44,590 bases of DNA from Solirubrobacteraceae bacterium (GCA_030690545.1 JAUYGN010000062.1:1-44590); one strand, 5' to 3'. Positions 19,973-28,996 are shown, numbered from the stretch's first letter. Notes: a model not told the origin generated them from the sequence alone. Program-made: numbers and translations.

Positions 19973-20578
19973 CTACGCAGCGATCGCGATGCCCTCGCGG
20001 GCGAGCAGCAGCAGGCCCAGCTCGCGCGCCTTCCGCGCGGCGTCGGCGTCGCCCTCGTGGGCGGCGACGATCGAGCCCTTCATGAGGATGTGCCACTGCG
20101 CCGCGAAGCGCTCCGGGTCGCTGACGCCGGCCTCGCTCGCGAGCTCGCAGACGAAGGCGCGGATGTTCGCCAGGTGCATGACGCAGGCCTGGCGGACGGG
20201 GTCCTCGCGGTCTTCGAACTCCAGCAGCGACGTGATGAAGGCGCAGCCCTCGAAGTCCTCGCGGTGAAACCACTCCGAGAAGATCTCGAAGATCGCCAGC
20301 AGCTGCTCGGCCGGCGCGTCGGCGCGGCGCAGGACCTCGGCCCGCACCCAGCCCTTCGTCCAGCGCTCCTCGCGCAGCCCGAGGAACGCGACCGCGAGAT
20401 CGCTCTTCGAGGCGAAGTTGCGATACAGCGTCATCTTCGCGACGTCGGCCTCGGCGGTGATCGTGTCGACGCCGATCGCCCGCACGCCGGCGCGGCTGAA
20501 CAGGCCGTACGCGGCGTCGAGGATGCGATCGCGGCCGCTGCGGCTGCGAACGGCGGCGTTGGGGTCGCCTGCTGCCAT
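19973..20578 (-). CDS. TetR/AcrR family transcriptional regulator
   Basis: 201-residue repressor-type regulator. Seen: N-terminal TetR HTH at about 14-60 (RDRILDAAYGLFSRAGVRAIGVDTITAEADVAKMTLYRNF) and a helical ligand-binding domain with EIFSEWFHREDFEGCAF, as in the TetR_C subgroup near YbiH/LmrA types. ATG 20578 is chosen over an upstream GTG because TATAGT (20590-20585) sits 6 bp before it, a leaderless arrangement. It is divergent from the bifunctional-nuclease family gene with about 77 bp between starts, so it may control that gene or itself. The ligand is unknown. Confidence 0.92.
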   Translation of the reverse strand: MAAGDPNAAVRSRSGRDRILDAAYGLFSRAGVRAIGVDTITAEADVAKMTLYRNFASKSDLAVAFLGLREERWTKGWVRAEVLRRADAPAEQLLAIFEIFSEWFHREDFEGCAFITSLLEFEDREDPVRQACVMHLANIRAFVCELASEAGVSDPERFAAQWHILMKGSIVAAHEGDADAARKARELGLLLLAREGIAIAA

Positions 20579-20655
20579 TGGACGACTATAAGGGCGAACG
20601 CCGCCGCCGGGCCAACGACGTCCTGCGGACACGGCCCGTAGCTATGCTCCAGCGG

Positions 20656-21144
20656 ATGCAGGAGATGGTCATCTACGGCGTCAGCTTCGACATGGTCGGC
20701 AAGCAGCCGATCGTGCTTCTGAAGACCGTCGACAGCAACAGGTTCCTCCCGATCTGGATCGGCCATCCCGAGGCCGCGGCGATCCTGATGAAGCTGCAGG
20801 GGGCCTCGACGCCACGCCCGATGACGCACGACCTGCTCTGCGACATGCTCGGCGAGCTGGAGGTCCGCTGCACCCAGGTCGCCGTCACCGAGCTGCGCGA
20901 CAACACGTTCTTCGCCTCGATCACGCTGGCCGTCGACGGCAAGGAGATGGAGATCGACTCCCGGCCGAGCGACGCCCTCGCCCTCGCGGTCCGCTCCGGC
21001 GCGCCGATCTTCGCCGCCGAGGAGGTCATCGCCGAGTCGGCGATCGAGTTCGAGCACGACGTCGAGGACACCGAGGAGGTCGTCGAGAAGTTCAAGGACT
21101 TCCTCGACGAGGTCTCGCCGGAGGACTTCGCCGGCGAGCAGTAG
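20656..21144 (+). CDS. bifunctional nuclease family protein (DUF151)
   Basis: 162-residue BFN/DUF151 protein. Seen: VIYGVSFDMVGKQPIVLLKT, LPIWIGHPEAAAILMKLQG, RPMTHDLLCDML, and IDSRPSDALALAVRSGAPIFAAEEV, all typical, followed by a helical acidic C-terminal tail. Members of the family show DNase/RNase activity in plants and are often found in actinobacteria and Thermotoga; the bacterial role is poorly known. The start is uncertain between ATG 20644, 20656 and 20665. TAGCTA (20639-20644) 11 bp before ATG 20656 favours that one. Confidence 0.93.
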   Translation: MQEMVIYGVSFDMVGKQPIVLLKTVDSNRFLPIWIGHPEAAAILMKLQGASTPRPMTHDLLCDMLGELEVRCTQVAVTELRDNTFFASITLAVDGKEMEIDSRPSDALALAVRSGAPIFAAEEVIAESAIEFEHDVEDTEEVVEKFKDFLDEVSPEDFAGEQ

Positions 21145-21149
21145 CGCGG

Positions 21150-22076
21150 CTACGTCGCGAGCGCCACGATGCGCTCGATCAGCGCGTCGAAGTCCATCCC
21201 CGCCGCCTCGGCCGCCTGCGGCAGCAGCGACGTCTCGGTCATGCCCGGGATCGCGTTGGCCTCGAGCACCGTCAGCTCACCGGTCTCGTCGCACAGCATG
21301 AGGTCGATCCGCGCGAAGCCGCGGCAGCCGAGCGCGTCCCAGACCTCGCGCGCGAGCTCCTGCGCGCGGGCCGTCAGCGCCGCGGGCAGATCGGCCGGGC
21401 AGACGAACTCGGTGCGGCCGATCTCGTAGCGCGCCTCGAAGTCGTAGAAGTCATCGCCCAGCGGGACGGCCTCGACGACCGGCAGCGGCTCGCCGTCGAG
21501 CACCGACACGGCGAGGTCGCGGCCGTCGATGCGGCGCTCGAGCAGGACCTTGTCGCCGTAGGAGAACGCCGCCACGAGCGCGCCGGGCACGTCCTTCGCC
21601 GAGGCCGCGAACTTGATCCCCAGCGCCGAGCCCTGGTCGGCGGGCTTGACGACGATCGGAAACGACAGGCGCTCTTCGATCGCCGGCAGCGCGTCGGCCG
21701 CGCCGAGCTCCTTGAAGGCGGTCTCGTTGAAGGCGAAGAAGTCCGGCGTCGGGATCCCCGCGTCGCGCATGTGATGCTTGGCGATGACCTTGTCCGAGCA
21801 GCGGATGCAGGCCGACACGCCGCTGCCCGTGTACGCGATGCCGAGCGCTTCGAGCAGCTCCTGAACGGTCCCGTCCTCGCCGTCGCGACCGTGCAGCGCG
21901 ACGAACGCGACGTCCGGTTCCAGCGTGCGCAGCCGCGTCACGAGGTCGTGCCCGACGTCGATCCCGACGACCTCGTAGCCGAGCCGGTCGAGCGCATCCT
22001 GCACGCGGGCCCCAGACTTCAGCGACACCTGACGCTCGAGCGAGCGGCCGCCCTTGAGGACCGCGACGCGCGTCAT
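21150..22076 (-). CDS. ddl: D-alanine--D-alanine ligase
   Basis: 308-residue ATP-grasp ligase that makes the D-Ala-D-Ala dipeptide for peptidoglycan. Seen: N-terminal VAVLKGGRSLERQVSLKSG, VALHGRDGEDGTVQELLEALGIAYTGSG, the ATP-binding region FPIVVKPADQGSALGIKF, FARIDLMLCDETGELTVLEANAIPGMT near the end, and ETSLLPQAAEAAG. Length is normal. ATG 22076 overlaps the aminotransferase stop (ATGA), so the two genes are translationally coupled. The open frame upstream of this ATG lies within the aminotransferase. Confidence 0.96.
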   Translation of the reverse strand: MTRVAVLKGGRSLERQVSLKSGARVQDALDRLGYEVVGIDVGHDLVTRLRTLEPDVAFVALHGRDGEDGTVQELLEALGIAYTGSGVSACIRCSDKVIAKHHMRDAGIPTPDFFAFNETAFKELGAADALPAIEERLSFPIVVKPADQGSALGIKFAASAKDVPGALVAAFSYGDKVLLERRIDGRDLAVSVLDGEPLPVVEAVPLGDDFYDFEARYEIGRTEFVCPADLPAALTARAQELAREVWDALGCRGFARIDLMLCDETGELTVLEANAIPGMTETSLLPQAAEAAGMDFDALIERIVALAT

Positions 22077-23506
22077 CCTTCGCGCGCGTCTGCGCGCCGC
22101 CGGCGCTCGAGCGCCGGCAGGTGCAGCACGTCGGCGAGCGCCGCGTCGGGCTCGGCCGGCGCCGGCTCGGCGGGCACGTCCACCGTCGGGTGCGTGCCGG
22201 TCAGCGTGCCGTACAGCTGCACCTGCTCGCGGACGACCTCGCCGATCCGTCGCACGCCCTCGCGGATGTCGGCCTCGCCGACGCCGGAGAAGTTCAGTCG
22301 CATCGAGCTGGCGCCGCGACCGTCGAGGAACGCGGCGCGGCCGGGCACGAACGCGACGTGCTCGTCGAGCGCGAGCGCGAGCAGGTCGGTCGTGTCGATG
22401 TAGTCGGGCAGCGTGACCCAGATGAACAGCCCGCCCTGCGGGTGCGTCCAGCTGCACTCCGCGCCGAGGCACTCGGCGAGCGAGTCGAGCATCACGTCGC
22501 GGCGGCGGCGGTAGATCTCCTTCAGCGATCCGACGTAGTCCTGCCAGCGCCCGCTCTCGAAGTAGGCGGCGACGAACAGCTGCGTCAGCGACGACGAGCA
22601 GAGGTCCGATGCCTGCTTGCCGATGTTCATCTTCTCCAGCACCGGGCGCGGCCCGACGCTCCAGCCCAGCCGCACGCCGGGCGACAGGATCTTCGAGAAC
22701 GTGCCGAGGTAGATGACGAAGTCGCCGCCCTCCAGCGAGTAGAGCGTCGGCAGCGAGTCGCCCTCGTAGCGCAGCAGGCCGTAGGGGTTGTCCTCGAGCA
22801 GCAGCAGCTCTCGCTCGCGCACGACCTCGACGAGCCGGTGGCGGCGGGCCAGCGACATCGTCGTCCCGGCCGGGTTCTGGAACGTCGGCACGGTGTAGAT
22901 GAACTTCGGCCGCCGGCCCTCGCGGTCGAGCCGCTCGAGCGTCTGCTCGAGCTCGTCGATCCGCATCCCGTCCTCGTCGAGGCTGATCTGGATCACCTCG
23001 GCCTGGTAGGAGCAGAACGTCGGCACCGCGCCGGGATACGTCGGCGCCTCGGCGATGATCACGTCACCGGGGTCGATCAGCGTCTTGCAGACGAGGTCGA
23101 TCACCTGCTGGCCGCCGGTCGTCACGAGCACGTCGTCGGGATCGATCGTCGTGCCCTCCTCCTCCATGACCTCGGCGATGCAGCGCTTGAGCACCGAGAG
23201 TCCCTCGGTCGGGCCGTACTGCAGCGAGCGCGCGGTCGACTCGACAGCGACCGTGCCCATGATCGCGGCGAACGACTCGGCCGGAAACGAGGAGGTGTCG
23301 GGCAGGCCGCCGGCGAGCGAGATGATGTCGCGGCGCTCGGTCAGCGCCATCAGGTCGCGCATCGCCGAGGACCGCATCACCTTCGTGCGGGCAGCGAACA
23401 GCGCCGTGTAGCGCTCGAGGTCGCGCGACGTCTGGCGGGGACCGGGTGCGGCTGTCATGAGGCGGGGTTCGCCGGGGGCCCGCGCGTCCCTGTCGTCTAT
23501 CGTCAT
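22073..23506 (-). CDS. class I/II PLP-dependent aminotransferase (2-aminoadipate/aromatic type)
   Basis: 477-residue fold-type I aminotransferase. Seen: ISLAGGLPDTSSFPAESF, LQYGPTEGLSVLKRCIAE, TTGGQQVIDLVCKTLIDPGD, EAPTYPGA, the NPAGTTMS loop, EDNPYGLLRYEG, the PLP lysine in LGTFSKILSPGVRLGW, and the C-terminal arginine in SSMRLNFSG. There is no N-terminal GntR domain, so it is not a MocR regulator. The C-terminal about 50 residues (Pro/Ala/Asp-rich) are extra. ATG 23506 leaves only 24 bp to the divergent gene; ATG 23458 is an alternative start. Coupling to ddl hints at an amino-acid supply role for the wall, but the substrate is not known. Confidence 0.93.
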   Translation of the reverse strand: MTIDDRDARAPGEPRLMTAAPGPRQTSRDLERYTALFAARTKVMRSSAMRDLMALTERRDIISLAGGLPDTSSFPAESFAAIMGTVAVESTARSLQYGPTEGLSVLKRCIAEVMEEEGTTIDPDDVLVTTGGQQVIDLVCKTLIDPGDVIIAEAPTYPGAVPTFCSYQAEVIQISLDEDGMRIDELEQTLERLDREGRRPKFIYTVPTFQNPAGTTMSLARRHRLVEVVRERELLLLEDNPYGLLRYEGDSLPTLYSLEGGDFVIYLGTFSKILSPGVRLGWSVGPRPVLEKMNIGKQASDLCSSSLTQLFVAAYFESGRWQDYVGSLKEIYRRRRDVMLDSLAECLGAECSWTHPQGGLFIWVTLPDYIDTTDLLALALDEHVAFVPGRAAFLDGRGASSMRLNFSGVGEADIREGVRRIGEVVREQVQLYGTLTGTHPTVDVPAEPAPAEPDAALADVLHLPALERRRRADAREG

Positions 23507-23530
23507 GCGGCCTCCACGGTACCGGACCCG

Positions 23531-24109
23531 TTGCAGCTGCTGATCGACATCCTCCAGGGCGCTGGCCTGGCCGGCGCCTCCGGCGTGCGCCCATTCCTGC
23601 CGGCGCTCGTCGCGGGCGCGCTGGCCAGCGCCGACGTCGGCATCGACTACGAGGGGACGCCGTTCGCGTTCCTCGAGCAGCCCGGCTGGCTGCTGGCGGT
23701 GCTGATCGCCCTCGTGGTGGTCGTCGTCCTGCAGCGCAAGGGCGTCGCCGAGGGGCCCGTCGAATCGGCGGTCCAGGGCCTCGGGATCGGGATCGGCGCG
23801 CTGCTGTTCGCCGGCACGCTGGCCGACAACAGCGACCTCTGGTGGCCGGGACTGCTCGCCGGCGGCCTCTGTGCCGCGCTGGCCGCCGCGGCCACCCGCT
23901 CACTGATGACGCGCGTCCGCGCGCGGCTGGACGCCGAGGCGCGCGGCGCGCTGCCGGTCTATCTCGAGGGCTCGGCCGTCGTGCTCGCCGGCCTGTCGGT
24001 CGTCGTCGCGCCGATCTCGGTCCTCGCACTGGGCTTCTTCGCGTTCCTGCTGCGCGGCGGACGGCGCCGCGAGGGCGAGAAGTACGCCGGGCTGCGCATC
24101 CTGCGGTGA
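23531..24109 (+). CDS. DUF4126 family membrane protein
   Basis: 192-residue integral membrane protein. Seen: GAGLAGASGVRPFLPALVAGALA near the start (DUF4126 hallmark), then hydrophobic segments LAVLIALVVVVVL, GIGIGALLFAGTLA, LLAGGLCAALAAAA and VVLAGLSVVVAPISVLALGFFAFLL, ending in a basic tail. No ATG or GTG lies in frame near the start; TTG 23531 is used. It begins a run of overlapping plus-strand genes (its TGA overlaps the GTG of the phosphodiesterase). Function unknown; a transporter or envelope role is suggested only by the neighbours. Confidence 0.85.
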   Translation: MQLLIDILQGAGLAGASGVRPFLPALVAGALASADVGIDYEGTPFAFLEQPGWLLAVLIALVVVVVLQRKGVAEGPVESAVQGLGIGIGALLFAGTLADNSDLWWPGLLAGGLCAALAAAATRSLMTRVRARLDAEARGALPVYLEGSAVVLAGLSVVVAPISVLALGFFAFLLRGGRRREGEKYAGLRILR

Positions 24110-25572
24110 GCGACGCTCGCCCGCCCAAGCTCGTCCTGACCGTGATCGACGGGATGAAGCCGACGATGGTGCAGCGCGCGATGAAGTCCGGCAGCGCCCC
24201 GGCGCTGTCGGCGATCGCGCAGCGCGGCCGCTACGTGCCCGACTGCGTCGCGGCGTTTCCCTCCGTGACGCCCGTCTGCGCGGCGACGATCGCGACCGGC
24301 AGGCTGCAGGACGAGCACGAGATCCCGTCGATGAACTGGTACTCGCGCGCCGAGCAGCGCTACGTCGAGTACGGCTCGTCGTTTCAGGCGTCGCGCAGGT
24401 TCGGCCTCAACCGCCAGCTCGTCGACACGATCTTCAACATGAACGCGACGCACCTGTCGCCTGACGTGGCGACGATCTTCGAGACGCTCGACGACGCCGA
24501 GGCGGTGCGCACGGCGTGCACGACGTACCTCATCTATCGCGGCCGCCACGAGCATGAGATCTCGCGCGACTTCGCGCTGACGCGCGCCGCCTCGTCGCTG
24601 TTCAAGCGCTCGACGCTCGGGCCGCGAGAGCTGTTCTACGCCGACATCTTCGCCAGCCGCAAGACGACCTGCTGGTCGCGGATGGGGATTCCCGGCATGC
24701 GCGACCAGCACGCCGGCTGCGTCGGCGCCCACCTCGTCGAGCACGACCTGTTCGACTTCCTGCTGCTGTCGCTGCCCGACAACGACGCGCACTCCCACAA
24801 GCACGGGCCGCACGCGCAGATCCAGTCGATCGCGACCGCCGACGCGGAGCTGTGGCGCGTGATGGAGGCCGGCGGCGGGGCCGATGCCTTCCTCGACGAG
24901 CACGCGATGATCGTCATGGCCGACCACTCCCATTCGCACATCGAGCGCACGATCGACCTGACCGGGCCGTTCGCGGACTGGCGCGTCCTGCCGCCGTCGG
25001 GCGCGGGCGCGCGCCTCGCGGAGCTCGCGCTCTGCCCGGCGCAGCGCTCGGCGATGATCTACCTGCTGATGGAGTCCCATGAGCAGGCGCTCGCCGGCGT
25101 CGTCGCGACCGCGCGTGCGATCGAGGGCATCGACCTCGTGATGTGGAGGGATGGCGAGCGGGTGCGGATCGGGGGACTGCGCGGCGAGCTGTCGTTCGCG
25201 CCCGGCGACGAGGTCGCCGACCCGCGCGGGCGGCGCTGGTCGGTCGACGGGGAGCTCGACACGCTGCTGGCGACGATCGAGGACGGCGTCCTGCACTGCG
25301 AGCACTACCCGGACGCGCTGGCGCGCGTCTGGGCCGCGATGAGCTGCCCGACGTCGGGCGACGTGCTGCTGTCCGCCGAGCCGGCGTTCGAGTTTCCCGA
25401 CTGGGGCAACCGCGCCCACGTGCGCGGCGGCAGCCACGGCTCGCTGCATCGCGTCGACTCGCTCGGGGCGCTGCTGTTCTGCGGCCTGCCGGAGCCGCCG
25501 GGGCGCGCCGACGGCAACTGGTCGATCGCCGACATCGCGCCGATGGTCGTCGGCCACTTCGGCGCTGCGTAA
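24106..25572 (+). CDS. alkaline phosphatase superfamily protein (type I phosphodiesterase/nucleotide pyrophosphatase)
   Basis: 488-residue metal-dependent hydrolase. Seen: LTVIDGMKPTMV (first metal Asp), the nucleophile region FPSVTPVCAATIATG (Thr), PSMNWYSR, FLLLSLPDNDAHSHKHGP, MIVMADHSHSHI and the late GSHGSLHRVDSLGALLF, which together supply the two-metal site of the superfamily. There is no signal peptide, so it is probably cytoplasmic, or the substrate is membrane-lipid linked on the inner face. GTG 24106 overlaps the DUF4126 stop. In a run with GtrA and glycosyltransferases, a phosphoglycolipid or nucleotide-sugar substrate is plausible but not shown. Confidence 0.9.
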   Translation: MSDARPPKLVLTVIDGMKPTMVQRAMKSGSAPALSAIAQRGRYVPDCVAAFPSVTPVCAATIATGRLQDEHEIPSMNWYSRAEQRYVEYGSSFQASRRFGLNRQLVDTIFNMNATHLSPDVATIFETLDDAEAVRTACTTYLIYRGRHEHEISRDFALTRAASSLFKRSTLGPRELFYADIFASRKTTCWSRMGIPGMRDQHAGCVGAHLVEHDLFDFLLLSLPDNDAHSHKHGPHAQIQSIATADAELWRVMEAGGGADAFLDEHAMIVMADHSHSHIERTIDLTGPFADWRVLPPSGAGARLAELALCPAQRSAMIYLLMESHEQALAGVVATARAIEGIDLVMWRDGERVRIGGLRGELSFAPGDEVADPRGRRWSVDGELDTLLATIEDGVLHCEHYPDALARVWAAMSCPTSGDVLLSAEPAFEFPDWGNRAHVRGGSHGSLHRVDSLGALLFCGLPEPPGRADGNWSIADIAPMVVGHFGAA

Positions 25573-25581
25573 CCTTCCGGG

Positions 25582-26052
25582 ATGCCCGCCGACGAGGCCG
25601 TCGCCGACAGCGCGCTCGACGCGCCGCGCCGCCTGCGCGGCCAGGCCCGCGCGCGCGCCGCGCTGCGCAAGCCTGCCAACTGGGCGCAGCTCGTGCGCTT
25701 CGGAACCGTCGGCGCGAGCGGCTACGTCATCAACCTCGCGGTCTTCGCGCTGCTCGTGCACGGCGTCGGCGTCGACAAGGGGATCGCCGCGACGTGCGCG
25801 TTCGTCGTCGCGCTGAGCAACAACTTCGCCTGGAACCGGGTCTGGACGTTCCGCGCCAGCGAGGTGCACGCGGGCTTTCAGGCAGCGCGCTTCTGCACCG
25901 TCTCGCTGGCCGCGTTCGGGCTGAACCTCGTCGTGCTCTACACGCTCGTCGACGGCTTCGGCGTCGCCGAGGTGCCGGCGCAGGCGATCGCGATCGCCGC
26001 CGCCACGCCGCTGAACTTCATCGGCAACAAGCTCTGGAGCTTCAAGGCTTGA
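25582..26052 (+). CDS. GtrA family membrane protein
   Basis: 156-residue four-helix membrane protein. Seen: LVRFGTVGASGYVINLAVFALLV, SNNFAWNRVWTF and the closing NFIGNKLWSFKA, all GtrA family signatures. Homologues flip undecaprenyl-phosphate-linked sugars or help polysaccharide glycosylation. The N-terminal 35 residues are Arg/Ala-rich and cytoplasmic. It lies 9 bp after the phosphodiesterase and overlaps the next gene (TTGA), supporting a joint envelope-glycan function. Confidence 0.93.
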   Translation: MPADEAVADSALDAPRRLRGQARARAALRKPANWAQLVRFGTVGASGYVINLAVFALLVHGVGVDKGIAATCAFVVALSNNFAWNRVWTFRASEVHAGFQAARFCTVSLAAFGLNLVVLYTLVDGFGVAEVPAQAIAIAAATPLNFIGNKLWSFKA

Positions 26053-27944
26053 GCGCGGGGTCCGCGGCCCGCAGGGGGCGCCGACTCGACCGATTGCTGC
26101 GTCCGGCGGTCTGTCTTGCGCTGCTGCTGGTCGTCGGCGCGGGCGCTGCTGCCGCCGCCCACGCCCAGGTCGGCGCGCCGGGCGGCTCCGGCGGCCTGCC
26201 GACGTCGCTGCCGGGCACGGCGGTCGGCCCGAACGAGCTCGTGCGCCCGCCGAGCGACGACCTCGCACCGGACGGACGCCGCCGGACCGCCGTCGAGATC
26301 GGCGCGTTGGCCGACCGGGTGACGAAGGTGCGCGACGCCCGGCGCGAGCATCCGCGCTCGACGCGCGAGGTCTTCCTCAAGGGCGCCGACCGCTGGCAGG
26401 TCTCCTACTTCGCCGCCACGGAGCCCGGCGAGCCGCGCAAGGAGATCGCCCAGGTGCTCGTCGACGACTTCAGCGGCCGCGTGCAGGAGGCCTGGACGGG
26501 CTTTCAGGTGCCGTGGTCGATGGCGCGCGGCTACGAGGGCGCGTTCGGGCGAATCGTCAACGCGCCCTGGATCTGGATCCCGCTGGCGGTGCTCTTCGTC
26601 GCCCCGTTCCTGCGCCGGCCGTGGGGCATCCTGCATCTCGACCTGCTCGTGCTGAGCGCGTTCTCGGCGTCGCTGGCGTTCTTCAACGCGGCGCGGATCG
26701 ACGTCTCGGTTCCGCTCGTCTATCCCCCGCTGCTGTACCTGCTGGCCCGCATGCTGTGGATCGGGCTGCGTCGCGGGACCGTCGCCGAGCAGGCGCGCCG
26801 CCCGCTGCGGCTGCTCGTCTCGGTGCGCTGGCTGGCGATCGCGGTGATCTTCCTCGTCGGCTTCAGGGTCGCGCTGAACGTCACCGATTCGAACGTCATC
26901 GACGTCGGCTACGCGAGCGTGATCGGCGCCGACCGGATCGTCGACGGCGATCCGCTGTACGGCGAGTTTCCGAGCGACAACGCCAACGGCGACACGTACG
27001 GACCGGTCGCCTACCTCGCCTACGTGCCGTTCGAGCAGGCGATGAGCTGGAGCGGAAGCTGGGACGACCTGCCCGCCGCGCACGCCGCCGCGATCGCGTT
27101 CGACCTGCTCGCCTGCCTGCTGCTGTTCCTGATCGGCCGGCGCGTGCGGGGGCCCGATCTCGGCGTCGTGCTGGCGTACTGCTGGACGACGTTTCCGTTC
27201 ACGCTCTACGCGCTGATGTCCAACAGCAACGACGCGCTCGTGGCGCTGCTCGTGCTGGCCGCCGTCTGGTCGGCCGGCAGCGCCCCCGCGCGCGGCGCGT
27301 TCGTCGCGCTGGGGGGCCTGACGAAGTTCGCGCCGCTCGCGCTCGCGCCGCTGTTCGCGCTGCACCGTGGGGAGCCACGTGTGCGCGGCCGGCGTCGCCT
27401 GCGCGCGCGGGGAGGGCGGCGCGAGGCGGAGGACGGGCCGCGGCTCGAGCGGCCAGGGCGGCGTAGCGCGGAGAACGCGCCGCGGCCCGAGCGGGACGGC
27501 TGCGTCGGGCGGGTGCGCTCGCTGGCCGCGTTCACCGCCGCCTTCACGGTCGCCTTCGTGCTGGCCTTCCTGCCGCTGCTGGGCAGCTTCGACGCACGCG
27601 CCTTCTGGGACGCCTCGATTGCCTTCCAGGCGCAGCGCGGCTCGCCGTTCTCGATCTGGGGGCTGCATGACCCGGACGTCGACTGGCTGCACATCGCCCA
27701 GCGCGCCGTCCAAGCGGCGAGCATCGTGCTGGCGCTCGTGCTCGCGTTCGTGCCCCGCCGCCGCGACGTCGTCGGCCTGGCGGCCTGCGCCGCGGCGATC
27801 CTGATCGCCCTGCAGCTCGGCGTCACGCACTGGTTCTACCTCTACATCCCGTGGTTCTTCGGCCTCGCGATGATCGCGCTGCTGGGGCGCTTCGGCGCGC
27901 CCGAGCAGCTGCGGACGGCCGCTAGACTCAGACCCTGTCGCTAG
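26049..27944 (+). CDS. GT87-like multipass membrane glycosyltransferase with Arg-rich insertion
   Basis: 631-residue polytopic protein of the DUF2029/GT87 type (polyprenyl-phosphate-sugar dependent, GT-C fold). TTG 26049 overlaps the gtrA-like stop. Seen: a signal-like helix at about 17-36, an extracytoplasmic domain of about 130 residues (KGADRWQVSYFAATEP), then many helices; VYPPLLYLLARM, the extracytoplasmic loop VIGADRIVDGDPLYGEFP, TYGPVAYLAYVPF and GGLTKFAPLALAP are family features. At about residues 440-492 a strongly basic, low-complexity stretch (HRGEPRVRGRRRLRARGG onward) interrupts the helices. Acceptor and sugar are unknown. The end is close to a new promoter-like TAGACT at 27923-27928. 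Confidence 0.85.
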   Translation: MSAGSAARRGRRLDRLLRPAVCLALLLVVGAGAAAAAHAQVGAPGGSGGLPTSLPGTAVGPNELVRPPSDDLAPDGRRRTAVEIGALADRVTKVRDARREHPRSTREVFLKGADRWQVSYFAATEPGEPRKEIAQVLVDDFSGRVQEAWTGFQVPWSMARGYEGAFGRIVNAPWIWIPLAVLFVAPFLRRPWGILHLDLLVLSAFSASLAFFNAARIDVSVPLVYPPLLYLLARMLWIGLRRGTVAEQARRPLRLLVSVRWLAIAVIFLVGFRVALNVTDSNVIDVGYASVIGADRIVDGDPLYGEFPSDNANGDTYGPVAYLAYVPFEQAMSWSGSWDDLPAAHAAAIAFDLLACLLLFLIGRRVRGPDLGVVLAYCWTTFPFTLYALMSNSNDALVALLVLAAVWSAGSAPARGAFVALGGLTKFAPLALAPLFALHRGEPRVRGRRRLRARGGRREAEDGPRLERPGRRSAENAPRPERDGCVGRVRSLAAFTAAFTVAFVLAFLPLLGSFDARAFWDASIAFQAQRGSPFSIWGLHDPDVDWLHIAQRAVQAASIVLALVLAFVPRRRDVVGLAACAAAILIALQLGVTHWFYLYIPWFFGLAMIALLGRFGAPEQLRTAARLRPCR

Positions 27945-27961
27945 TAAGGGAGGTAGTTCGC

Positions 27962-28470
27962 TTGGCCATTTGTAGCGTCCCGAGTTCTGGAGGTTTGCTC
28001 CGCGCGTGCGCTGTGCTGTGCCTAGCTCTGTTGGGTCCGTCTGCCGCACTCGTTGCGGTGCCTGCCGCAGAGGCTGCCACATCGCCGGCTTGCGGAAATC
28101 GCGTCTACGACAAGGAAGCGGCCTTCTCTTTCAGCCTGACCCGTCTACGTGCAGGTGAGGAGAGAGGGCACCGCTTTGTCCAGTACCAGCTCACATACAA
28201 GCGTACCGGAAGTATACGGTGAACATCGCCTACACTTGGCTTCGAGCTGCGGGACGGGCACCTGACGGACGGGCAACTGTCGGTGCGGACGACTCGCGAC
28301 TCAAGGTCGGGCGGAAGAACCACATGCCGTGGTACGCGCACTTCCGGATCAAGGTAAAGCCGGGCTCTGTCCTGAAGTACAAGGGATACCTTCGACTGCG
28401 CGTCCCAGTCCCGGTCGGCTCCGGTCAGCTGACGGGCTTTCACTACAACGGTGCGTGTAGGGCTCGCTGA
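27962..28470 (+). pseudogene. decayed small secreted protein gene
   Basis: A good ribosome site (AAGGGAGG) precedes TTG 27962, which opens a signal peptide (ACAVLCLALLGPSAALVAV, then AAEAATSPA as the cleavage region). The mature part reads CGNRVYDKEAAFSFSLTRLR and runs to an in-frame TGA at 28220-28222. The same frame then continues plausibly (LGFELRDGHLTDGQLSVRTT) and switches near 28310 to another frame with KVGRKNHMPWYAHFRIKV, ending in GFHYNGACRAR* at 28470. One nonsense change plus one frameshift would explain this. It may instead be two short genes with overlapping GTGA at 28219. Base composition is less GC-rich than the neighbours. Confidence 0.55.
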
Positions 28471-28471
28471 G

Positions 28472-28996
28472 ATGGGGCTTGTGGCGGATGCGGGCGAGGT
28501 TCTGAACGCGGGTGCCCTTAAGGCTGCCGAGACTGCGGATCTTCCTGGTCGAGAACCCCAACCCGTCGCGTTTGCCCGCTGCTCGGACAGCGGCGCCGTC
28601 ATGTTTTTGCTCCGACGGACCACGAGTGACTGGATGGCGATCATCGCGGTGCTGAAGCGACGGGATGCGTACTGGGACGAGGTGACGCTCGTACACAAGC
28701 CGTGGTGGAATCCTGCCGAGCCGTTCGTAGATGACGAGCTGATCCTGACCGGCGGACACTCGCGCTTCGCGACGGAGTCGACCGCTGAAATCGTGCTGAT
28801 CCCAGGACAAGCTGCGCCCGATACCTCGGTCGCGCGTCTGGACCGGCAGTCCACCGATGCGATCAAGGTCCATCCACCGTGGGGACACTTCGTCTACCTC
28901 GGTGAGATCAGCGGCATCCATCAGACCGTGACCTTGGCAGCGCGACGAGCAGGAATCGAGCAGACCGTCGCCTTTGAACCCCTCGGTACGCCCTGA
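28472..28996 (+). CDS. hypothetical protein in a lower-GC island
   Basis: 174 residues from ATG 28472 (GTG 28451 is in frame upstream). No family recognised. It is soluble-looking, with no signal peptide or membrane helix: VMFLLRRTTSDWMAIIAVLKRR, HKPWWNPAEPFVDDELILTGG, KVHPPWGHFVYLGEISG. Codon use is less GC-biased than in the flanking glycosyltransferase genes, as in the decayed gene before it, so the two together look like an insertion between two members of an operon. Its stop overlaps the most likely upstream start of the next gene. Confidence 0.6.
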   Translation: MGLVADAGEVLNAGALKAAETADLPGREPQPVAFARCSDSGAVMFLLRRTTSDWMAIIAVLKRRDAYWDEVTLVHKPWWNPAEPFVDDELILTGGHSRFATESTAEIVLIPGQAAPDTSVARLDRQSTDAIKVHPPWGHFVYLGEISGIHQTVTLAARRAGIEQTVAFEPLGTP

